Positions 1 through 5,112 of a stretch of DNA of 7,785 bases are shown here, piece by piece. The translations under genes and the position numbers were made by a program. The DNA lies in contig DJUJ01000055.1 of NCBI GenBank assembly GCA_002438345.1, positions 1,948 through 9,732 on the forward strand, given 5' to 3'. Within the stretch, counting starts at the first letter, position 1. Each line of letters starts with the position of its first letter. Under the pieces are notes generated by a model. That model had not been told where the DNA came from. It worked only from the letters and a program-made list of their open reading frames with translations, and made no database searches. Source of the stretch: Paenibacillus sp. UBA6285 (GTDB lineage Bacteria > Bacillota > Bacilli > Paenibacillales > Paenibacillaceae).

Positions 1-384
1 GAAGAGCTGGTCTTTAAGCTGCCTGCTTTCTATGTGGATATGATGAGGTTACATAATGGGGGAATCCCAATTAACAATCGGTACCCCAATTCGGAAACAG
101 GAGAGTCTATTACGATTTCAGGTATCCTGGGCATTGGGCGAGAAAAGAATAAATCGCTATGTGGAGCCTCAGGCAGTCGCTTTATGATTGAAAATGGAGG
201 TTATCCTGAAGTTGGTGTAGTGATTTGTGATTGTCCTTCTGAGAATGAAGTAATCATGCTGGATTACCGCGAGTTTGGAAATGATGGCGAACCCGAGGTT
301 ATTCATGTAGATCGAGATAACAAATACAAGATCACACGCTTGGCTGACAACTTTGAGACCTTTATCCGCGGACTCACGAATTAG
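1..384 (+). CDS. SMI1/KNR4 (SUKH-1) family protein, 5' end missing
   Basis: The reading frame is open from the first base of the window to the TAG at 382-384, giving 127 visible residues, so the N-terminus lies outside. Residues 7-21 read LPAFYVDMMRLHNGG, the hallmark of the SMI1/KNR4 fold (LPxxYxxfLxxxNGG). Further on are the family's hydrophobic core strands (VGVVICDCPSENEVIMLDY) and an acidic, glycine-containing stretch followed by HVD, ending in ADNFETFIRGL, the usual last helix. In bacteria this superfamily is best known as immunity proteins against contact-dependent or secreted toxins, but many members are stand-alone with no known role. No toxin gene is visible here, so the immunity role is only a possibility. 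An internal ATG at 34 is not the start, because the LP..Y motif precedes it. The family call is firm; the function is open. Confidence 0.85.
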   Translation, partial: EELVFKLPAFYVDMMRLHNGGIPINNRYPNSETGESITISGILGIGREKNKSLCGASGSRFMIENGGYPEVGVVICDCPSENEVIMLDYREFGNDGEPEVIHVDRDNKYKITRLADNFETFIRGLTN

Positions 385-423
385 TAAATCTACGTTAGCA
401 AGCAACTTGTTCCAAAACAAAGA

Positions 424-472
424 GGACTGTCCCAAGATGCCATTTCATGGCTTATGGGATAGTCCCTTTTTT
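424..472 (+). terminator. Rho-independent terminator of the SMI1/KNR4 gene
   Basis: An 11-bp stem pairs 424-434 with 455-465, with one G:U pair. A smaller inner hairpin (GCCA 439-442 / TGGC 448-451) sits in its loop, and a run of six T follows at 467-472. It begins 40 bases after the stop codon. Read on the minus strand it is followed by a T-rich but interrupted stretch (CTTTGTTTT), so it may also end transcription of the marR gene, which stops at 507. Confidence 0.85.
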
Positions 473-506
473 ATTTTCCGAATGAGGTTCGCTTATACTG
501 TCCCAA

Positions 507-944
507 TCACTTATCCCAGTTAAACACCTTGGATTGAAGCACATCCAGCGCTCGGTTGATTTCTTCTAATTCTTCTTCGGAAGCATCTTTAATCCGGCTC
601 AGAAACCGTTCACCGATCCGTTCAAAAGCCCCGTTCATCATCGCTTGTCCAGCGTCAGATAACCGAATCATCTGCTTACGCCGATCCTCTGCGACATCAA
701 ATTTTTCACAAAGATTCTTTTCTGTTAATTTCTTGAGCTCACGGCTCGTGTTTGGCATAGAGATATTCTTGCAATCGCTAATTTGACTGAGAGTAACGGG
801 CTGGCTAACCGCAATATACTCCAGAATACTATATTGAACAGGCGTGATATCGTCCGGTTTAATATCTTTGGTTAAGTCATATGTTACTTCATGGACTGCC
901 GTCGTAAAGGTCACAATTTTTTGGAAAAACGCTTCTTTGTCCAT
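507..944 (-). CDS. MarR-family transcriptional regulator
   Basis: A winged-helix DNA-binding protein that, like other MarR proteins, probably binds a palindromic operator as a dimer and releases it when a ligand or oxidant is present. Of 145 residues, an N-terminal helix (about 1-25) is followed by ITPVQYSILEYIA (about 33-45), a recognition region (NISMPNTSRELKKL, 60-73), and the wing with the family-typical DxRxxxxxLxxxG pattern (DRRKQMIRLSDAG, 87-99). The C-terminal helices (100-145) would form the dimer interface. The start chosen is the ATG at 944-942, because AGGTG lies six bases upstream; an in-frame GTG at 953 lies inside that ribosome binding site. Cysteines at about 58 and 79 could be redox sensors as in the YodB/OhrR branches, but neither sits at the classic N-terminal position, so this is only a guess. 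The quinone reductase gene is transcribed away from it across a shared operator region, which points to that gene and marR itself as targets. Confidence 0.9.
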   Translation of the reverse strand: MDKEAFFQKIVTFTTAVHEVTYDLTKDIKPDDITPVQYSILEYIAVSQPVTLSQISDCKNISMPNTSRELKKLTEKNLCEKFDVAEDRRKQMIRLSDAGQAMMNGAFERIGERFLSRIKDASEEELEEINRALDVLQSKVFNWDK

Positions 945-977
945 AAGGATCACCTCATATTAAACCATAGCAAACTA

Positions 978-1006
978 ATTATCATAATACAATTATCATT
1001 TGACAA
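978..1006 (-). promoter_or_regulatory. marR promoter, sharing its -35 with the opposing gene
   Basis: On the minus strand, TTGTCA (1006-1001) and GATAAT (983-978) are separated by exactly 17 bases, a good sigma-A promoter. The -35 hexamer lies on the same bases as the opposing plus-strand -35 (1000-1005). A leader of about 25-30 bases would precede the marR start at 944. Confidence 0.6.
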
Positions 1007-1049
1007 CTAAATAAGGGGTGTGATACCATTTAGTTATCAAATGATAATT
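991..1049. promoter_or_regulatory. Twin MarR operators in a large inverted repeat
   Basis: Two 22-base arms, 991-1012 and 1028-1049, are inverted copies with a single mismatch, separated by 15 bases. Each arm contains a palindrome: TTATCATTTGACAA (993-1006, one mismatch) and TTATCAAATGATAA (1034-1047, perfect six-base half-sites around two bases). The centres are 41 bases apart, about four helical turns, so two dimers would lie on the same DNA face. The first site covers both -35 elements; the second sits at the expected start of the quinone reductase transcript. A further half-site copy, AATTATCAT, lies at 977-985 over the marR -10. That the divergent MarR protein binds here is inferred from layout. 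Confidence 0.75.
1000..1027 (+). promoter_or_regulatory. Promoter of the quinone reductase gene
   Basis: A perfect -35 TTGACA (1000-1005) is followed after 16 bases by GATACC (1022-1027), a weak -10 helped by an extended TG at 1019-1020. Transcription would start near 1034, at the edge of the downstream operator. A strong -35 with operators over both ends fits a promoter that is silent until repression is lifted. Confidence 0.6.
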
Positions 1050-1063
1050 AAAGAGGTGGGGCA

Positions 1064-1651
1064 ATGAACGTCTTAGTCATCTATACACATCCGAATCATC
1101 AAAGTCTAAGTTATGCATTTTTCAACAAAGTCATTCAAGGAAGTAGTGACAATAATCAGATCTCGAAGATTGAGGTGCTTGATCTATACGAAGAGCAATT
1201 TGATCCGGTGCTGGTCTTTAATGAAAATAAACGTAGAAGAGATATGCATATCGATCCCAAGCTAGAGAAGTATCGTAAGCAGATTCGTCAAGCCGACAAG
1301 ATTGTGTTTGTGTATCCGATCTGGTGGGGACGACCTCCGGCTATGCTACTCGGTTATATCGACCAGATGTTTGCTTCAAATTTTGCGTATAGAGAAAAGG
1401 GTGGACTTATGCCCGAAGGGTTGCTGAAAGGGAAATCGGTGGTCTGTGTTTCCAGTATGAAGGGTCCGACGCTCTATCCCTTATATTGGTTGAATAATGC
1501 CCACAAAGTGCTCATGAGAAAAGCGTTGTTTCAGTATTGCGGAATCAAGAAAGTGAAGTTCTTTGAGTTTGGGAATATGGAGAGTCCGAAAGGAAAGCAC
1601 GAGAAGAAGTTAAATCAGGTGTATCAATATTTCAAAGCGGTGGCTAATTAA
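1064..1651 (+). CDS. NAD(P)H:quinone oxidoreductase, flavodoxin-2 fold
   Basis: A 195-residue protein of the Flavodoxin_2 family (relatives of YwrO, MdaB, KefF and mammalian NQO1). These soluble flavoenzymes use NAD(P)H to reduce quinones in two-electron steps, avoiding reactive semiquinones. The N-terminus MNVLVIYTHPNHQSLS (1-16) is the first strand and FMN/FAD phosphate loop. VFVYPIWWGRPPAMLLGYID (81-100) is the family's flavin ring-binding segment, followed by QMFASNFAY and a glycine-rich loop with KGKSVVCVSS (122-131). Length is normal for the family. The ATG at 1064 follows AGAGGTGG (1052-1059) at good spacing. It diverges from a MarR gene with twin operators between them, the usual arrangement for a quinone- or electrophile-induced reductase. 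No clear terminator separates it from the opposing remnant 25 bases downstream. The exact substrate cannot be read from sequence. Confidence 0.88.
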   Translation: MNVLVIYTHPNHQSLSYAFFNKVIQGSSDNNQISKIEVLDLYEEQFDPVLVFNENKRRRDMHIDPKLEKYRKQIRQADKIVFVYPIWWGRPPAMLLGYIDQMFASNFAYREKGGLMPEGLLKGKSVVCVSSMKGPTLYPLYWLNNAHKVLMRKALFQYCGIKKVKFFEFGNMESPKGKHEKKLNQVYQYFKAVAN

Positions 1652-1676
1652 TACGTCAAAGATAACTGCTCGATGA

Positions 1677-2030
1677 TTATTCTGGTTCATTATAAAGATA
1701 TAGAACATAATCCTGCAGCACTGAGGTATGGCCCATCTGTCGCAGCATTGTCCCGATATTACCACGGTGATAGCTGCCATGATTTGCAATGTAAAAATTA
1801 AACCCGGAAATGGATGTCTCAGCCTCAAAATACCCGTGGGCTCCTGCACCCCTAGCATGTACAACACGTTCTGGAATACGTTCTTGATCAAAGTGTGATA
1901 TCTTCTCGATAAAGTGGTAGTTTTCGAGCGTCGATGGCCCACGATTTCCTACAGTTCGTATATTTTGATTATCTGTAATCGGATGACCCTGTCGATCCGT
2001 TAAAATCATATCTTTTTGTTCCTTATTCAT
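1677..2030 (-). pseudogene. Catalase N-terminus fused to DinB C-terminus (deletion remnant)
   Basis: The frame of 117 codons from ATG 2030 has two unrelated halves. Residues 1 to about 70 are the start of a clade-3-like haem catalase: DNQN, then [21 protein letters not shown], then [20 protein letters not shown]. The last stretch contains the catalase active-site histidine ([11 protein letters not shown]). About residues 77-117 match the end of DinB/YfiT-like proteins: [20 protein letters not shown], with the HxxxH pair that supplies two metal ligands in DinB proteins, then the LRQMGH...DYVLYLY ending. The change lies near 1806-1823. About 400 catalase residues and most of the DinB four-helix bundle are absent, so neither activity is possible. 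The simplest reading is a deletion between a catalase gene and a DinB gene on the same strand that kept the frame. AGGTGG (2047-2042) lies 11 bases before the ATG; a GTG at 2045 overlaps it and is a poor start. The product may be made but is probably inert. An assembly misjoin is possible. Confidence 0.75.
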
Positions 2031-2047
2031 GTGGCCAAAATCCACCT

Positions 2048-2090
2048 CTCTTCAGATATGAATAGTATTTTCTACCATAATTCTGAAGAG
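2048..2090. repeat. 9-bp inverted repeat in the leader of the catalase remnant
   Basis: CTCTTCAGA (2048-2056) and TCTGAAGAG (2082-2090) are perfect inverted copies with 25 bases between. On the minus strand the second arm ends directly before the AGGTGG ribosome binding site of the remnant. It could be a leftover operator or leader hairpin of the former catalase gene. I see no clear PerR box. Confidence 0.4.
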
Positions 2091-2137
2091 TATGCGAAAT
2101 CCTACTCACAAGTGATGTTATGAAAGTTACTTTTTTA

Positions 2138-2166
2138 TTGGCATTTGAAATAATGACTGTTATATT
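2138..2166 (+). promoter_or_regulatory. Promoter of the AGCS symporter gene
   Basis: TTGGCA (2138-2143), a 17-base spacer and TATATT (2161-2166) with an extended TG at 2158-2159 form a good sigma-A promoter. The transcript would begin near 2173, giving a leader of about 57 bases before the start at 2230. No riboswitch fold is recognisable in that leader. Confidence 0.6.
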
Positions 2167-2229
2167 TGAAAATACTATGTGTTATTAGCTTAGCAACTTG
2201 GTATCGACAGAATGGAGAGGCGGAATTAC

Positions 2230-3642
2230 ATGCAACAATTTTTAGATAATATGATTAGCGTAACAAATGACTTTCTGTGGTCGAAAATACTGGTGATCCT
2301 TCTTATTGTTTGTGGACTTTATTTCACCATAAGATCGAAATTTGTACAGTTTGGTATGTTCAAAGAAATGTTTAGGGTCCTCAAAGGGTCCAATGAAAGG
2401 TCAAAAGATAGTATTTCATCGTTCCAGGCCTTCTGTATCAGTATGGCAGCGAGGGTAGGGACAGGTAATATAACGGGGATCGCAATTGCTATTGCAATAG
2501 GTGGACCAGGGGCTATCTTCTGGATGTGGGTGATTGCCATTATTGGATCAGCATCCGGATTTATTGAAAGTACTTTGGCACAGGTATATAAAGTGAAGGA
2601 TAAGACCGGATTTCGCGGTGGTCCTGCCTATTATATGGAGCAAGGCCTGAACAAGCGCTGGATGGGATCGATATTTGCGGTTCTGATCACATTATCCTTC
2701 GGTCTTGTATTTAACGCGGTCCAATCGAATACGGTGACAGTGGCCTTTGAAAATTCTTTTGGCACTAATCGAGCTGTTCTTGGGCTTATAATCGCTGCTG
2801 CCTTTGCGGTGGTTATCTTCGGCGGTGTTAAGCGTATCGCTAGAATGTCTGAATATATTGTAGTGGTAATGGCAGGAATCTATATTGGGGCTGCTCTTAT
2901 TATCATGCTAATTAATATTACGGAACTTCCGGAAATTCTGGCGCTCATTGTGAAAAGTGCCTTCGGATTTGAACAGGTCGCAGGTGGATCTTTTGGTGCA
3001 GTGATTCTACAGGGTGTGAAACGAGGTTTGTTCTCAAACGAAGCGGGTATGGGTAGCGCGCCTAATGCTGCGGCAACGGCAACCACAAGTCATCCGGTGA
3101 AGCAGGGGCTAATGCAAGCCCTTGGGGTACTTACTGATACATTACTTATTTGTTCGAGTACGGCGTTTATTATCTTGCTGTCCGATGCGTATAAGCAGCC
3201 GGGACTAGACGGAATTAAGCTGACACAAGCTGCATTAAGCGAGCATATTGGTTCATGGGCATCCGGATCATTGGCGATTATGATTTTATTGTTTGCCTTC
3301 AGCACGTTAATCGGAAATTATTACTATGGCGAAACCAATATAGAATTCTTGAACTCTAACAAAAAAGTATTATTATTCTACAGATACAGTGTCTTGGCGA
3401 TGATTATTTTTGGCTCTGTAGCAAAGGTTCAGTTGGTATGGGATTTGGCTGACTTATTTATGGGTCTCATGGTTATCGTAAATTTGATTGCCATCCTTCT
3501 ATTATCCAAAGTAGCCTTTGCTGCCTTGAAGGATTATAAGCGGCAGAAACGTGAAGGGAAAGATCCTGTCTTTTATAAAGATAGCATTGAGGGTCTGGAG
3601 CAAGTGGAATGTTGGGATAATTCTTCAGATATAAAAAGATAA
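2230..3642 (+). CDS. alsT: AGCS-family sodium:alanine/glycine symporter
   Basis: An integral membrane carrier of the alanine/glycine:cation symporter family (TC 2.A.25), which takes up small neutral amino acids with Na+ or H+. I see about ten or eleven hydrophobic segments in 470 residues, the usual family size. Family signatures are RVGTGNITGIAIAIAIGGPG (about 75-94), FRGGPAYYMEQGL (128-140), SNEAGMGSAPNAAATA (269-284) and YYYGETN (364-370). The ATG at 2230 is preferred over the in-frame ATG at 2212, because GGAGAGG (2214-2220) then serves as ribosome binding site; it lies inside the upstream extension and the extra six residues (MERRNY) would be unlike the family's hydrophobic start. The charged tail after about residue 430 is cytoplasmic. 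It is a single-gene unit with its own promoter and terminator. The symbol follows Bacillus subtilis AlsT. Alanine, glycine or glutamine specificity cannot be fixed from sequence. Confidence 0.9.
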   Translation: MQQFLDNMISVTNDFLWSKILVILLIVCGLYFTIRSKFVQFGMFKEMFRVLKGSNERSKDSISSFQAFCISMAARVGTGNITGIAIAIAIGGPGAIFWMWVIAIIGSASGFIESTLAQVYKVKDKTGFRGGPAYYMEQGLNKRWMGSIFAVLITLSFGLVFNAVQSNTVTVAFENSFGTNRAVLGLIIAAAFAVVIFGGVKRIARMSEYIVVVMAGIYIGAALIIMLINITELPEILALIVKSAFGFEQVAGGSFGAVILQGVKRGLFSNEAGMGSAPNAAATATTSHPVKQGLMQALGVLTDTLLICSSTAFIILLSDAYKQPGLDGIKLTQAALSEHIGSWASGSLAIMILLFAFSTLIGNYYYGETNIEFLNSNKKVLLFYRYSVLAMIIFGSVAKVQLVWDLADLFMGLMVIVNLIAILLLSKVAFAALKDYKRQKREGKDPVFYKDSIEGLEQVECWDNSSDIKR

Positions 3643-3657
3643 AAATTGTATTTCAAG

Positions 3658-3681
3658 GGCTCAGGAAACTGAGCCTTTTTT
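3658..3681 (+). terminator. Rho-independent terminator of the symporter gene
   Basis: A 7-bp perfect stem, GGCTCAG (3658-3664) with CTGAGCC (3669-3675), closed by a GAAA tetraloop and followed by six T (3676-3681), starting 15 bases after the stop codon. Confidence 0.92.
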
Positions 3682-3706
3682 GCTGTTGTAAAGGGCGCTC
3701 TATTAG

Positions 3707-3744
3707 AAAAACGAGCCCTTAGAGTCGCTTCTAAGACTCGTTTT
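3707..3744 (-). terminator. Probable terminator of the RidA-like gene
   Basis: AAAACGAG (3708-3715) pairs with CTCGTTTT (3737-3744). An inner TTAGA (3719-3723) pairs with TCTAA (3730-3734), with a mismatch and a bulge between. Read on the minus strand the hairpin lies 10 bases after the RidA-like stop codon and ends in five T, which are largely part of the stem, so it may be only moderately efficient. It is arranged tail-to-tail with the symporter terminator. Confidence 0.6.
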
Positions 3745-3753
3745 GCATAGGGT

Positions 3754-4155
3754 TTAACCTGCAGCCCAAACATCTAATTCAATTTTTAATTCAGGTAAAC
3801 CTAATCCTTTAACATAAGCAATGGTCATTGAAGGAGGTGTCATCCCGAATACTTCATTCCAAATTTCATAGAAATGATCCCAATCGATTTCTTCCGTGGC
3901 CCAAATGTTGATTTTGATTACATTATCAGGAGTTAGCTTTTGAGAAGAAAGGACTTCAACTATATTACTCATCGTATTTGTTACCTGCTGATTAAAATCT
4001 GTAGAGATATGATTGTTTTGATCGATTCCAATTTGGCCAGAAAATACATACATTTCAGCATTTCTACTTATTTTTGTTACATGACTATAGTTACCAACGG
4101 GTTTCGCAATATTTTCTGGATTATATCTTGTAATCACATTATTGTTTAAGTTCAT
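3754..4155 (-). CDS. RidA/YjgF/UK114-family protein lacking the catalytic arginine
   Basis: A 133-residue Rid-superfamily protein, the normal size for one subunit of these trimers. Visible family features are NYSHVTKISRNAEMYVFSGQ (22-41, the first sheet and SGQ turn), FNQQVTNTMSNIVEVL (54-69, the long helix), VIKINIWATE (79-88), and the C-terminal GLGLPELKIELDVWA (117-131). In active RidA imine deaminases an arginine follows the proline before the last strands (PAR.); here the matching position is methionine (PPSMTIAYV, M110). That suggests a non-deaminase subfamily, of unknown reaction. AGGAG lies about 12 bases before the ATG at 4155, a little far but usable. It is transcribed away from tetR, and a TetR-type operator candidate lies about 85 bases upstream of its start, so it is probably part of that regulon. 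The terminator is at 3707-3744. Confidence 0.85.
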   Translation of the reverse strand: MNLNNNVITRYNPENIAKPVGNYSHVTKISRNAEMYVFSGQIGIDQNNHISTDFNQQVTNTMSNIVEVLSSQKLTPDNVIKINIWATEEIDWDHFYEIWNEVFGMTPPSMTIAYVKGLGLPELKIELDVWAAG

Positions 4156-4240
4156 TTTTTGTAAAGTCTCCTTTAAATAGAAGATACATAACGATATCTA
4201 GGTTATATATCTCCGCTGTTTTTTTAGTTTCTCTTAATTT

Positions 4241-4261
4241 TTGACAGACCTGTCCTATCAA
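4241..4261. promoter_or_regulatory. TetR-type operator candidate upstream of ridA-like
   Basis: TTGACAG (4241-4247) and CTATCAA (4255-4261) are inverted arms with one mismatch. The nested GACAG-AC-CTGTC (4243-4254) is a second perfect five-base palindrome. The core ACAGACCTGT (4244-4253) matches the tetR-proximal site core ACAGACCGGT at nine of ten positions. On the minus strand it overlaps TTGATA (4261-4256), a possible -35 with a poor -10 ATTAAG (4238-4233) 17 bases on. Binding would block transcription toward the RidA-like gene. Confidence 0.5.
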
Positions 4262-4264
4262 TAA

Positions 4265-4336
4265 TTAATTCCAGAAAAAAACAGCAGTAGAATACCCAAT
4301 ACCAAAAGACAAATATTTTAGCGATCTCTTTTTCAT
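4265..4336 (-). CDS. Possible 23-residue hydrophobic small protein or leader peptide
   Basis: The ATG at 4336 is preceded by AGGAGGA (4350-4344) with eight bases between AGGAGG and the ATG, the best ribosome binding site in the window. The product is MKKRSLKYLSFGIGY then STAVFFWN: a basic start (four K/R in the first seven residues) followed by a hydrophobic, aromatic stretch, like a tiny membrane peptide. After the TAA at 4265 the same frame stays open for about 40 more codons, up to the start of the RidA-like gene. It could therefore also be the head of a longer protein cut by a stop mutation. It lies upstream of and in the same direction as the RidA-like gene. I do not recognise it; function unknown. 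Confidence 0.4.
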   Translation of the reverse strand: MKKRSLKYLSFGIGYSTAVFFWN

Positions 4337-4380
4337 CGGGTATTCCTCCTTCATATTTAAAGTAAGATAACTTCATCAGA

Positions 4381-4410
4381 ATGATATCATTAATCCAAGT
4401 GAGACGGCAA
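4381..4410 (-). promoter_or_regulatory. Weak promoter candidate for the small ORF
   Basis: On the minus strand TTGCCG (4410-4405) and TATCAT (4386-4381) are 18 bases apart. The -10 lies inside the palindrome AATGATATCATT (4380-4391), which could be an operator. The ORF start at 4336 would lie about 40 bases downstream of the transcript start. Confidence 0.3.
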
Positions 4411-4478
4411 CTAACGGATCTCTTTTTGCTGTGTTAATGAAAATATTGATGTATTTTTTGAAATAAAGTAAAAAACAC

Positions 4479-4508
4479 TTACATCATTCGGTTTTATATT
4501 GTTACAAT
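4479..4508 (+). promoter_or_regulatory. tetR promoter
   Basis: An extended -10, TG (4500-4501) plus TACAAT (4503-4508), has a TTACAT -35 candidate (4479-4484) 18 bases upstream. Transcription would begin near 4515, inside the operator at 4513-4532, which fits autorepression. Confidence 0.5.
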
Positions 4509-4512
4509 AACA

Positions 4513-4532
4513 AACAGACCGGTTGGTATGTT
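4513..4532. promoter_or_regulatory. TetR-type operator at the tetR start
   Basis: AACAGACCGG and TTGGTATGTT form a 20-base imperfect palindrome with half-site ACAKACC (7 of 10 positions symmetric). It sits directly downstream of the -10 and directly upstream of AGGAGG (4533-4538). The AGACC core resembles, from memory, LmrA/QdoR-type boxes of B. subtilis, matching the protein family encoded next to it. Confidence 0.6.
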
Positions 4533-4549
4533 AGGAGGAATACGTAATT

Positions 4550-5107
4550 GTGGATACGAAATCGCTAATGATTGATAAGGCAACAGTCCTTTTTCAACAA
4601 AAAGGTTATAAGAGTGTAGGCATTAGTGAAATTTTAAAAGCTTGTGATGTTACAAAAGGAGCGCTCTATCATCATTTTCCAAATGGAAAAGAAGAACTAT
4701 TAATTGCGTGTTTAAAGGGCCTAAATGAAGCAATAACAATAGATATGGAGGACATTTTCAAAAGGCATTCTTCTACGCAAGAGGCCACGCAATTCATGCT
4801 TAATAAGTTAATTCACAACTTAGAAACCGAGGGCAAGCTTACAGGGTATACATTTAGCAGTATTGTCAGTGAAATGGCTACGGTCAGTGAACCTGTCCGC
4901 CAAGCATGTAACTCACTTTATGAGAACATTCAGACTATTTACTACACGAAGCTTGTAACTGAAGGCTTCTCGAATGAAGTAGCTTCTGATATTGCTTTAT
5001 TGATGACAACCTCGATTGAGGGTGCGATCATGCTGTGTCAAACACAACAATCTACAGCACCTCTAAAGACTATCTCCAAACTATTACCGACAATATTGAA
5101 AGGATGA
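4550..5107 (+). CDS. TetR/AcrR-family repressor, LmrA/YxaF-like
   Basis: A 185-residue regulator with an N-terminal TetR helix-turn-helix: ATVLFQQKGYKSVGISEILK (11-30), then VTKGALYHHFPNGKEEL (34-50). The LYHHFPNGKEEL ending is typical of the LmrA/YxaF(QdoR) branch, which in B. subtilis represses drug efflux and flavonoid-degradation genes and lets go when small aromatic compounds bind. The C-terminal helices (about 55-185) would form the ligand pocket and dimer interface. Translation appears to start at GTG 4550, because AGGAGG (4533-4538) lies 11 bases upstream; the next methionine, ATG 4568, is too far from it. An operator candidate covers its transcript start, suggesting autoregulation, and a related motif lies before the divergent RidA-like gene. 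The stop codon overlaps the ribosome binding region of the next gene, so the two form an operon. The ligand is unknown. Confidence 0.9.
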   Translation: MDTKSLMIDKATVLFQQKGYKSVGISEILKACDVTKGALYHHFPNGKEELLIACLKGLNEAITIDMEDIFKRHSSTQEATQFMLNKLIHNLETEGKLTGYTFSSIVSEMATVSEPVRQACNSLYENIQTIYYTKLVTEGFSNEVASDIALLMTTSIEGAIMLCQTQQSTAPLKTISKLLPTILKG

Positions 5108-5112
5108 ACATC

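Larger units (their letters stand above)
4156..4549. other. Divergent regulatory region between ridA-like and tetR
   Basis: These 394 bases contain no long gene and are clearly AT-rich. From left to right they hold the ridA-like ribosome binding site and leader (about 4156-4230), a TetR-type operator candidate (4241-4261), a 23-codon minus-strand ORF (4265-4336), a 12-base palindrome AATGATATCATT (4380-4391) overlapping a weak minus-strand promoter, and the tetR promoter plus operator (4479-4532). I see nothing clear in 4411-4478. Confidence 0.6.

Noticed and set aside
1610..1942. A 110-codon minus-strand frame overlapping the quinone reductase end and the catalase remnant.
   Set aside because: It has no recognisable domain and lies out of frame on the same strand as the catalase/DinB sequence, which explains the DNA better.
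2060..2083. Possible PerR box upstream of the catalase remnant.
   Set aside because: The symmetry is poor and the TTATAAT...ATTATAA pattern is not present.
2214..2226. GGAGAGGCGGAAT resembles part of a glycine riboswitch core before an amino-acid symporter gene.
   Set aside because: The rest of the aptamer is absent and the segment sits at the ribosome binding site of the gene. It is best read as a Shine-Dalgarno region.
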